This document shows positions 45,171-51,319 of a stretch of DNA of 51,319 nt, piece by piece. The stretch lies in assembly GCA_964242595.1 (NCBI GenBank), contig CAXTBC010000023.1:1-51319 (forward strand). The letters are read 5' to 3'. Position 1 is the first letter of the stretch; every line of letters begins with the position of its first letter. This stretch comes from BOG-908 sp964242595. Its GTDB lineage: Bacteria; Pseudomonadota; Alphaproteobacteria; Acetobacterales; Acetobacteraceae. A program made the translations under genes and the position numbers. Under the pieces are notes generated by a model. It was not told the origin of the DNA, did no database searches, and saw only the letters and a program-made list of their open reading frames with translations.

Positions 45171-46562
45171 ATGGCGGCGCCTCCTCCCGGCCTGCCTCTG
45201 GTCGGCCCGCCTTTGTTCGAGAAGGTCCTGATCGCCAACCGGGGCGAGATCGCGTTGCGCGTGCAGCGGGCATGTCGCGAGCTGGGCATACGCACCGTGG
45301 CGGTGCACTCGACAGCCGACAGCGACGCCATGCACGTGCGCCTGTCCGACGAGAGCGTGTGCATCGGCCCGCCGGCGGCCCGCGACAGCTACCTCAACAT
45401 GGCCGCTATCCTTTCGGCAGCCAGCGTGACCGGGGCGGACGCGATCCACCCGGGCTACGGCTTCCTCTCCGAGAACGCGGCCTTCGCCGAGATGGTGGAG
45501 GACCACGGCCTGGCGTTCATCGGGCCGAGTAGCGCGCACATCCGCATGATGGGCGACAAGATCACCGCGCGCGCGGCGATGACAGGCCTGGGCGTGCCGC
45601 TGGTGCCCGGTTCGGCCGGCGCGCTGGCCGACCTGGACGCCGCCCGCGCGGTGGCGGCGGACGTGGGCTACCCGGTGCTGATCAAGGCCACCGCCGGCGG
45701 CGGCGGGCGCGGCATGAAGGTGGCCCACAGCGAAGGCGAGCTGGAGGAAGCCTGGCGTGTGGCGCGCACCGAGGCGCGCGCGGCGTTCGGCAACGACGAG
45801 GTCTACCTCGAGAAGTACCTCGACCGGCCCCGCCATATCGAGCTGCAAATCATGGCTGATTCGCACGGCAACGTCGTGCATTTCGGCGAGCGTGATTGCA
45901 GCCTGCAGCGGCGCCACCAGAAGCTGCTGGAGGAGGCGGGCAGTCCAGCGCTCTCATCGGCCGAACGCGACGCGATCGGCGCGACCGCCACTGCGGCACT
46001 GGCCAAGCTCGGCTACCGCGGCGCCGGCACGCTGGAGTTCCTCTACCAGGACGGCCGTTTCGCCTTCATCGAGATGAACACGCGGCTGCAGGTGGAACAC
46101 CCGGTCACCGAGATGGTGTGCAACGTGGACCTGGTGGCCGAGCAGATACGCATCGCCGCCGGCCAGCCGCTCGGCTACACCCAGGCCGACGTGACGTTTG
46201 CCGGCCACGCGATCGAATGCCGGGTCAACGCCGAGGACCCTGAGACTTTCGCGCCCACACCCGGCAAGGTGCTGGCCTTCCACGCGCCAGGCGGGCTGGG
46301 CGTGCGGGTGGATTCGGCGTTGTACGCCGGCTACGTGGTCCCACCGTATTACGACAGCCTAGTGGCCAAGCTGATAGTGCACGCTCCCACGCGGCCGGAA
46401 GCGATTGCCCGGCTGCGGCGGGCGCTGGACGAATTTGCCGTGCTGGGCATCAAGACGACTTTGCCACTGCACCAGCGGATTATCGAGCAGCCTGAGTTCA
46501 AGGCTGGGAATTACACAATCCATTGGCTGGAGCAGTTCGTGGAACGAGCCTTTCGTAAGTAA
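45171..46562 (+). CDS. accC: Biotin carboxylase subunit of acetyl-CoA carboxylase
   Basis: It carboxylates the AccB biotin using bicarbonate and ATP. The 463-residue protein has the opening FEKVLIANRGEIALRVQRAC, the ATP-grasp glycine loop KATAGGGGRGMKVA, ERDCSLQRRHQKLLEEAG and EMNTRLQVEHPVTEMV. It carries an N-terminal extension of about 14 residues (MAAPPPGLPLVGPP) before the usual start; a TTG within this stretch could be the true start. It is co-transcribed with aroQ and accB. Confidence 0.97.
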   Translation: MAAPPPGLPLVGPPLFEKVLIANRGEIALRVQRACRELGIRTVAVHSTADSDAMHVRLSDESVCIGPPAARDSYLNMAAILSAASVTGADAIHPGYGFLSENAAFAEMVEDHGLAFIGPSSAHIRMMGDKITARAAMTGLGVPLVPGSAGALADLDAARAVAADVGYPVLIKATAGGGGRGMKVAHSEGELEEAWRVARTEARAAFGNDEVYLEKYLDRPRHIELQIMADSHGNVVHFGERDCSLQRRHQKLLEEAGSPALSSAERDAIGATATAALAKLGYRGAGTLEFLYQDGRFAFIEMNTRLQVEHPVTEMVCNVDLVAEQIRIAAGQPLGYTQADVTFAGHAIECRVNAEDPETFAPTPGKVLAFHAPGGLGVRVDSALYAGYVVPPYYDSLVAKLIVHAPTRPEAIARLRRALDEFAVLGIKTTLPLHQRIIEQPEFKAGNYTIHWLEQFVERAFRK

Positions 46563-46692
46563 GAAAGGAAGCAGTTCTTTTTTGAAAAATAGCCAAAGCT
46601 TTTGCTGACTTGGCGGGCGTTCAGTGGCCAGCCCGCGACAGTATGACAAGAGTTTTGTGCTTCTTTTCTTCCGACAAGAAAGCCTTGCTTCC
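46563..46692. repeat. Repeat family A, full copy with a damaged left arm
   Basis: AAGGAAGCAGTTCTTTTTTG and then AAAAATAGCCAAAGC form the damaged left arm. The centre holds GCCCGCGACAG. The right arm has GTTTTGTGCTTC and then TTTTCTTCCGACAAGAAAGC. It lies directly after the accC stop. Confidence 0.8.
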
Positions 46693-46832
46693 TACTCGGG
46701 CGTCTTACCGTCGCCAAGGTGTTCCAGCTTCTCCTGCACCTTCTTGTCCGCCTCGGACAGCTTCTCGGGTGTCTCCACGGCCACGCCGGGCGGCACGGCG
46801 TCCCCCGGGTCGTGCGGCTTTCCCTGGCTCAT
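46692..46832 (-). CDS. 46-residue acidic/charged microprotein
   Basis: The protein opens MSQGKPHDPGDAVPPGVAVE and ends KVQEKLEHLGDGKTPE, with a predicted helix in the second half. It overlaps the stop of the next entry's gene by four bases (ATGA), so the two form a coupled pair. No family is recognised. Low complexity and hydrophilic character suggest a small stress or chaperone-like protein (speculation). Confidence 0.6.
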   Translation of the reverse strand: MSQGKPHDPGDAVPPGVAVETPEKLSEADKKVQEKLEHLGDGKTPE

Positions 46833-47023
46833 GCGGCGTCTCCCTTCTTGCCGGCGTCCTCGTCCATGTCGGCCACCAGGTCTTCCACCGCGTGGCGGTC
46901 CGTCTTGACGGCCTTCTCGGCAAGCTTGTCGCCCGCCTTGGGGTCGCCGTGAGCGTATTTCTCGAGTGCTGCCTCGGCCAGGTCCTGCGCCTTGTCGTAT
47001 GTGGGGTCGGGCTTGTCCGCCAT
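46829..47023 (-). CDS. 64-residue hydrophilic microprotein
   Basis: The protein opens MADKPDPTYDKAQDLAEAAL and continues EKYAHGDPKAGDKLAEKAVK and DRHAVEDLVADMDEDAGKKG. It is Lys/Asp/Glu/Ala-rich with helix-forming repeats and no signal peptide. It is the upstream member of a two-gene operon with the 46-residue gene. I see no named family. The GGAG-like sequence before the ATG supports translation. Confidence 0.65.
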   Translation of the reverse strand: MADKPDPTYDKAQDLAEAALEKYAHGDPKAGDKLAEKAVKTDRHAVEDLVADMDEDAGKKGDAA

Positions 47024-47114
47024 GGTGCGGTCCTCCGGTTGCGGCTGTGTGCGGCGAACGTGAGGCGTGGGGGCGGGTTGCGACCGGAGGGCCGCAGGCA
47101 GCGTTCACAGCTTG

Positions 47115-47661
47115 ATGCGCACGCTCGTCCTGCTACTGAGTCTGTTGCCGCCGGCCGCCTGGGCCGGGTAGGTGGACGGCTTCGCCTGGCGGCAGCATCC
47201 TGGCGCGCAGGTGAACGTGAGCGTGCGCGACGAGACCGGGCACGCCGTGGCGTTTCGCCGGACTACGGGATCGCGCCGGCAATCCTGACCTGGGCTACTT
47301 CCACTGTCCGTCCGTGTGCGGGATCACCCGAGCGAACCTGTTGGCGGCCGTCGGGTGGGCGGTCTGTCGCCCGGTCGGGACGTGAGCGTAGTGGCGCTGT
47401 CCATCGACCCGGCCGAGACGCGACGCCGCCGCAACACGCCAGGCGGCGGGCCGGTTGCCGGGCGTGCACCACATGACCGCAGACTTGGCGAGTATCGTTG
47501 CGGTAGAGCAGGCGGTGGGTTTCGCGCGCAGTGGGACGCCGCTTCAAGCATTTCATGCATCCGGCCTGCGTGGTGGTGCTGCGGCATGGTGCGCAATATC
47601 GACCAGAAATGGACCCCATGCTCCGGGGTCTTCCCAGGTTGTCTTTAGCACGAGCTACTGA
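47115..47661 (+). pseudogene. Decayed SCO/SenC-like copper chaperone gene
   Basis: Reading across frames gives a signal peptide MRTLVLLLSLLPPAAWAG, then an in-frame TAG, then VDGFAWRQHPGAQVNVSVRD and ETGHAVAF. After a frameshift come DLGYFHCPSVCGITRANLLA (the CxxxC copper-binding motif), GRDVSVVALSIDPAET, GVHHMTADLASIVAVEQAVG and FKHFMHPACVVVLRHGAQ. These are the landmarks of SCO-family proteins needed for cytochrome oxidase copper insertion, in the right order but in three frames with stops. It is a broken gene. I infer at least two frameshifts and one stop; exact lesions need alignment. Confidence 0.75.
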
Positions 47662-47875
47662 GGCTCACCCGGCAGCGCCCAAACTCTCAAGACCTCCATT
47701 GCGCCGGGTCTGTTCGCGTCAGGTGGTTTGGCCAAGCTGTTGGGTGCCGACATTCGATCTCCTGGTTATCAATAGTTATGCTTCTAAACAAATGGGGGTA
47801 TGGGGCCTCAATGCTCCAGCGGGGTTTGGGGCAGAGCCCCAACTCACCTACTGCTCGAACTCTCAGCCACCAACA
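47662..47875. other. Intergenic region with repeat-B copy
   Basis: A repeat-B copy lies at about 47793-47848. I see nothing else that looks like a gene. Confidence 0.5.
47793..47848. repeat. Repeat family B copy
   Basis: GGGGGTATGGGGCCTCAATG and then CAGCGGGGTTTGGGGCAGAG, ending CCCCAACTCACC, is one arm of the GC-rich element, at the 3' end of the hydrolase gene. Confidence 0.75.
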
Positions 47876-48958
47876 TCACTTCCCCTCCAAAAACCCGCCA
47901 ACATGCGTGTTGAGGAACGCAGCATCCGCCGGGCTGGCGCCTGCGCCCGCGGGATGTCCCCACAACGAGGGGATCGGCAGCAGCGTGCAATGCGGAATGA
48001 ACTTCGCTTCGTAAGTTGCATCCTCGACCGGAAAATACAGATCCGTGGCCGAGGGCATGTAGAGCACTGGCACCTTGATGGCGCGCAGGGCCGCTTCGGT
48101 GTCGCCGTTGAAAGGCGGGGTCCGGCCGACGTCGTGGTGCTGCCAGGTGCGCATCTGCAGGATGAGGTTGTTGGCGTCGGCACCTTTGAAGAACTCGGTC
48201 TTGTAGGTGTCGACCGCCTGCTGGAACGTGGTGCCGGGTGGGTTCTCGGTTTTCCAGAGATCCTTGCGCCACCACTCCTGGGAGTACAGCCAGGCGAGCC
48301 AGATGAGCGACGTGGTCTCGATACCGGCGGTGGGCTGGGCGGTGTAGTTGCCGGATTTGAAGGCGGGGTCGAGTTCTATGGCGGCGATCTGGCTGTCCAG
48401 CCGGACGATGCCGTGGCCGTAGGTCTTGGCGGTGCCGGAGGTGGCGACGACGCGATCCATGAAATCGGGGTAGCTGACGGCCCATTGGAAGGCCTGCTGC
48501 GCACCCATCGAGAAGCCGATCACGGCGCGCAGGTGGGCGATGTGCAGCTCCTCGGTCAGCAGGCGGTGCGTGGCGGTGACGTTGTCCCGGATGGTGGTGA
48601 GCGGGAACGCGGGGCCGTGGAACGGGGCGGGCGTGTTGCTGGGCGAGGACGAGCGGCCGTTGCCGAACAGTTCGCTGGTGATCAGGAAGAGCTTCGTGGG
48701 GTCGAGCGCCTTGCCGGGGCCGATGAGCCAGCCGTAGCCTGTCATGTCCGCCATGTAGTGCGAAGGGAGGAGGACAGCGTTGTCTCTGGCTGCGTTGAGC
48801 GTGCCTGTGGTCCCGTAGACGACGTGCGCCTCGGGCAAGGTTACGCCGCTCTCGGTTATGAAATCGTGCAGCGTGAAATCGTGGCGGACCGGCTCGGTCT
48901 GCGCGAGCACGGACTGGGTGGCCAGGAGGGTGGCGGCCGCGGCGAGGGTTGTTTTCAT
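47876..48958 (-). CDS. Secreted alpha/beta-hydrolase of the homoserine acetyltransferase (MetX) type
   Basis: The 360-residue protein begins MKTTLAAAATLLATQSVLAQ, a signal peptide. The mature part has an alpha/beta-hydrolase fold: HVVYGTTGTLNAARDNAVLL near 45, GKALDPTKLFLITSELFGNG near 82, the nucleophile elbow VIGFSMGAQQAFQWAVSYPD near 145, and the late PVLYMPSATDLYFPVEDATY (Asp region) and SLWGHPAGAG (His). MetX enzymes are cytosolic, so a secreted relative probably has another substrate. It is downstream of grpE on the same strand but about 600 bp away. Confidence 0.85.
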   Translation of the reverse strand: MKTTLAAAATLLATQSVLAQTEPVRHDFTLHDFITESGVTLPEAHVVYGTTGTLNAARDNAVLLPSHYMADMTGYGWLIGPGKALDPTKLFLITSELFGNGRSSSPSNTPAPFHGPAFPLTTIRDNVTATHRLLTEELHIAHLRAVIGFSMGAQQAFQWAVSYPDFMDRVVATSGTAKTYGHGIVRLDSQIAAIELDPAFKSGNYTAQPTAGIETTSLIWLAWLYSQEWWRKDLWKTENPPGTTFQQAVDTYKTEFFKGADANNLILQMRTWQHHDVGRTPPFNGDTEAALRAIKVPVLYMPSATDLYFPVEDATYEAKFIPHCTLLPIPSLWGHPAGAGASPADAAFLNTHVGGFLEGK

Positions 48959-48962
48959 GAGC

Positions 48963-49021
48963 GCAAGAAAGGACTTCTTTTCTACAAAAAAGAAGCAAAA
49001 AACTTTTGGCTGTGCTGTCGC
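48963..49021. repeat. Repeat family A, half copy
   Basis: GCAAGAAAGGACTTCTTTTC and then AAAAAAGAAGCAAAAAACTTTT, followed by TGCTGTCGCG, form one arm and part of the centre, just upstream of the hydrolase start. Confidence 0.7.
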
Positions 49022-49095
49022 GTAATGAGTGGTCCGCAGCTTTCACCCTCTACCGGACGATAAGGCCGCATTTCAACGTAGGGGCTCCGGCCTTT

Positions 49096-49293
49096 TCAGT
49101 TCGGCTGTGATTTCGGCCATATGTAAGTGAAGTCGCCATTCGGCGTCGTGGATGGCAGCACGACGAGGCCGTGCTCAGCTGGTAAGGACCGGCCGGTTGC
49201 AGCGTAGAAGCGCTGCTGATCAGAAGGGACGGTGCCGCCCACGTCCGGTGCCGCCGCGTCGCCGAACAGGTTAGTGGTTGGGGCAAACGCCAT
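49096..49293 (-). CDS. Possible 65-residue protein or gene remnant
   Basis: The reading frame MAFAPTTNLFGDAAAPDVGG ... GDFTYIWPKSQPN has normal-looking amino-acid composition but no signal, no recognised domain and a weak ribosome site. It may be the C-terminal remnant of a longer gene. I would not call it a functional gene without homologs. Confidence 0.3.
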   Translation of the reverse strand: MAFAPTTNLFGDAAAPDVGGTVPSDQQRFYAATGRSLPAEHGLVVLPSTTPNGDFTYIWPKSQPN

Positions 49294-49568
49294 CGTCTGC
49301 GGGTAACCAGGGCGGCCACCGGTGCCCGCCCTTCAAAGCGCTTTTCGACCGCGACGATGTTCTCAGCAAGCCAGGCCTGTCACGCGCATTAGCCGAGTGG
49401 CGGCTCCTGGTCGATGTCTTGACTCGGGTAATCGTCGACGAGACCAGTCTTGAGACTTCCGCGAGCCCTAGGTCCGGACGTTTGCGTTCATGCGCGTGCT
49501 AGAGCACGGCTGATAGCCGACTACCCTGAGCGCCCTCCGCTAAGCCAACGACCTGAAACCGCCCGTCG

Positions 49569-50138
49569 CTACGCCTTCGTATCAACACCCGCAGGGCCGT
49601 CCGCTTTGGCCACAACCACCATGGCAGGACGCAGCAGGCGGCCGTTCAGCGTCCAGGCGCGGCTCCACGATTGCACCACGGTGCCGGGGGGGTGTTCGGC
49701 GGTGGGCTGCTCGGCCATCGCCTGGTGCAGGTTGGCGTCGAACGGCTTGCCGGTGGGATCCTCGCCCAGGATAGCGTTGCGCTCCAGCAGGGCCACGAAG
49801 CTGCGTTCCACACCTTCGAAGCCGTCGCGCAGCTTGGTGACGATCTCGGGTTCGCCCGCAACAACGGCAGGCAGGCTGGTGATGCCGCGTCGCAGGTTCT
49901 CGGCGGCCTCCACCACGTCCTTGGCGAATTTCTGCACGGCGTACTGGCGCGTCTCGTCGACCTCGCGCCGGCTGCGCGCCTTGATGTTCTGGGTCTCGGC
50001 CTCGGCGCGCATCCAACGGTCGCGCATCTCGTCGCGTTCGGCCTCCAGCTCGGCGATACGGCGGGCGGCCTCACTCATCAGCGCGTCCGGCGTGGCCGTC
50101 TCGGCGGCGGGATCGGGGTGTTCGGTCGTGTCGCTCAT
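49569..50138 (-). CDS. grpE: Nucleotide exchange factor GrpE
   Basis: It releases ADP from DnaK in the heat-shock chaperone cycle. The 189-residue protein has an acidic N-terminus, a long coiled coil (MSEAARRIAELEAERDEMRD and RWMRAEAETQNIKARSRREV, about 20-65), then YAVQKFAKDVVEAAENLRRG, and a C-terminal beta-domain with FDANLHQAMAEQPTAEHPPG and VVQSWSRAWTLNGRLLRPAM. No dnaK or dnaJ lies in the window. No heat-shock operator was seen in the short upstream gap. Confidence 0.95.
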   Translation of the reverse strand: MSDTTEHPDPAAETATPDALMSEAARRIAELEAERDEMRDRWMRAEAETQNIKARSRREVDETRQYAVQKFAKDVVEAAENLRRGITSLPAVVAGEPEIVTKLRDGFEGVERSFVALLERNAILGEDPTGKPFDANLHQAMAEQPTAEHPPGTVVQSWSRAWTLNGRLLRPAMVVVAKADGPAGVDTKA

Positions 50139-50205
50139 TGCCCGCAGGTAGGCGATCCGGCCAATGCGGACAAGGGGCGGGTGCCAGGCAGAGGGCTGCT
50201 GGCGC

Positions 50206-50877
50206 TCAGGCGATCCTGGTGCGCACGCGGGCCATCACGAGTTGGCCCTGCACGCGGCGTTCCACCCGCCAGCTCACGCGCGCGGCGCGGCCAGAGCCCA
50301 CGGCCTGCCAAGCCAGGAACACAAGCGCGCCCAGGGCCACCAGCATGAGGGCGGGGATCACCACGTGGACGACCTGCTGCTGCAGGCTGGGCGGCAGCGG
50401 CAGCGGTGCGTGGGTGGGCAGCGGGATGGTGACGCCGCGGCGGACGGGGGCGGCGACATGGTGCGGGCCGCGCACGAGCTCGGGGTCGGCGCTTGGCCAG
50501 AGCAGCCACTCGGCGGCGAGCAGGGCGAGCAGGGCGACAGCCGCGGCGATCACCGTGCCCATGCCGGCCTGCAGTCGCATGCGATGGCTGCGCCGGCCCT
50601 GGCGGCGACGGCGGTCCGGCCCGCGGTGGCGGTAGCCGTCGCGGATCCGCCCGACGGTGGGGACAACCATGTAGGCGGGCAGGGCGGCCTGAGCCTCGAG
50701 TGCCGCGGCTTCCTGGCCGCCGCGATAGGCCAGGCTGGCAGCGTAGGCGCGCAACGCCTCCGTGCCGAGCACCACGATGTAGCGCGGTTTGGTATCGAGC
50801 GCCGTGTCGAGCTCGGTGCGGGAGCCGACGCGGGTGGCGCGAAAGTATTTGAGGGCGTGCCAGAGGCGGCGGATCAT
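50206..50877 (-). CDS. Membrane protein of unknown function
   Basis: The 223-residue protein opens MIRRLWHALKYFRATRVGSR. A cytosolic N-terminal part (about 1-100, Arg-rich near 80-100) is followed by a transmembrane helix GTVIAAAVALLALLAAEWLL, a periplasmic-like Pro-rich loop and a second helix VIPALMLVALGALVFLAWQA. I recognise no family. It lies 67 bp upstream of grpE on the same strand and could share its transcript. Confidence 0.65.
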   Translation of the reverse strand: MIRRLWHALKYFRATRVGSRTELDTALDTKPRYIVVLGTEALRAYAASLAYRGGQEAAALEAQAALPAYMVVPTVGRIRDGYRHRGPDRRRRQGRRSHRMRLQAGMGTVIAAAVALLALLAAEWLLWPSADPELVRGPHHVAAPVRRGVTIPLPTHAPLPLPPSLQQQVVHVVIPALMLVALGALVFLAWQAVGSGRAARVSWRVERRVQGQLVMARVRTRIA

Positions 50878-50909
50878 GGTCGCATCTACACGCGTGGGGG
50901 CGGGGGCAG

Positions 50910-50946
50910 GAAGGTCTTCTTTATCGGAAATAGAAACAAGGCTTTG
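50910..50946. repeat. Repeat family A, degraded remnant
   Basis: AGGAAGGTCTTCTTTATCGG and then AAATAGAAACAAGGC resemble a decayed arm. It is included on position and composition only. Confidence 0.4.
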
Positions 50947-51001
50947 TTGCCACGGGCTAAGGACAGGTCCTCATACCGGTGACCGGAAGTCTAGCTTTGA
51001 G

Positions 51002-51059
51002 CAAGCATGGGGCTCTGCCCCGAACCCCGCTGGGGCCTCGAGGCTCCCGGCCCCACATG
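51002..51059. repeat. Repeat family B copy
   Basis: GCAAGCATGGGGCTCTGCCC and CGAACCCCGCTGGGGCCTCG then AGGCTCCCGGCCCCACATG match the left arm seen at 38754. Confidence 0.75.
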
Positions 51060-51237
51060 TTTAAAGTCTTCAACACACATATCCAACGCCTTGTTTTCAA
51101 CGGGGTCCACGGTCAGCGCCCTCTGGCCTTCCTCGAGTGTCAACGTTTCAGGCCATCCATGCCTGACCTCGTCACGCCGCTCTCCAGACAGCCACTCTTG
51201 CCTGCCTAAAGAACGCCTGACGGATGGGGGTCCGGGG

Positions 51238-51319
51238 CCTTATACCAACGGCCTTTAATGTTGGCCTGTGAAGGAAGGCCAAGGGCTCTGCCCCTGGACC
51301 CCGCTAAGGACAAGTCCTT
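51238..51319. repeat. Repeat family C copy running off the window
   Basis: TATACCAACGGCC, then TGTTGGCCTGTGAAGG, AAGGCCAAGGGCTCTGCCCC and the terminus ACCCCGCTAAGGACAAGTCC. The last 36 bp are identical to the inverted 40838-40873 copy. AAGGACAAGTCCTT is a palindrome that may mark the element end. Confidence 0.75.

Larger units (their letters stand above)
48959..49568. other. Gene-poor stretch of 610 bp
   Basis: It holds a repeat-A half copy (48963-49021) and one possible small ORF or remnant on the minus strand (listed separately). The rest has no recognisable gene or RNA. Confidence 0.5.
50878..51319. other. Repeat-dominated end of the window
   Basis: A family-A remnant (50910-50946), an AAGGACAGGTCCTC half-palindrome (50959-50972), family-B arms (51002-51059 and about 51223-51245) and a family-C copy running to the end of the window fill this stretch. 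I see no gene. The next gene would lie beyond the window. Confidence 0.6.

Noticed and set aside
49385..49500. tRNA-like stretch (GCCGAGTGGCGGCTC)
   Set aside because: There is no TTCGA arm, no anticodon stem and no matching acceptor ends, so it is not a tRNA.

Overview
The window is GC-rich chromosomal DNA, about 68-70% G+C on the lines I counted by hand. It is most likely from an alphaproteobacterium of the Acetobacteraceae/Rhodospirillales type. The basis is an aroQ-accB-accC operon, a TIGR02300 (FYDLN) acidic zinc-ribbon protein, a lipA-COQ10/RatA pair, a CpaA-F/Tad pilus locus of alphaproteobacterial type, an IDH3-like NAD isocitrate dehydrogenase, and the dispersed GC-rich 'GGGGCAGAGCCCC' repeats. 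The family assignment is an inference from gene content. No rRNA, tRNA, CRISPR, prophage or insertion-sequence transposase was seen.

Layout. 0.1-9.6 kb: housekeeping genes (trmB, metK, cysK, aat, isocitrate dehydrogenase), a Uma2-type nuclease-fold protein, a coupled nitronate monooxygenase/flavin reductase pair, two tandem paralogous secreted proteins and a dirigent/allene-oxide-cyclase-like secreted protein. 9.7-18.6 kb: a leftward Tad (Flp) pilus operon, flp-cpaA-cpaB-cpaC-cpaD-cpaE-cpaF-tadB-tadC-tadD. The 56-residue Flp pilin sits at its head behind an AT-rich promoter region. 19.1-25.5 kb: four GT87-type (DUF2029) membrane glycosyltransferases and one further polytopic protein, directly upstream of the pilus locus. 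25.6-28.8 kb: accA, a secreted EF-hand protein, a COQ10/RatA-type protein and lipA. 29.0-34.7 kb: carA and carB. CarA carries an N-terminal helix-turn-helix-like extension. The two genes are separated by an inserted low-GC pair, a coiled-coil microprotein and a PD-(D/E)XK nuclease-like protein. 35.2-42.8 kb: greA, threonine ammonia-lyase, an unknown protein, a GNAT acetyltransferase, rlmN with an IalB-like gene, a TrmH-family methyltransferase and a SAM methyltransferase. 43-46.6 kb: the FYDLN protein, a small membrane protein, aroQ and accBC. 46.7-50.9 kb: two overlapping microprotein genes, a decayed SCO/SenC gene, a secreted MetX-like hydrolase, grpE and a membrane protein.

Gene ends across the window are decorated with three families of dispersed intergenic repeats: A, an AT-rich hairpin doublet with about 14 copies; B, a GC-rich element ending in a GGGGCAGAGCCCC core; and C, an ATACCAAYGGCC element. 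Some A copies abut or enter coding sequence.

The best candidates for undescribed biology are the modified carAB operon and the repeat family A. In carAB, CarA is fused to an HTH-like domain, a 17-bp palindrome exactly fills the spacer of a putative carA promoter, and a foreign nuclease module is embedded between the two subunit genes.
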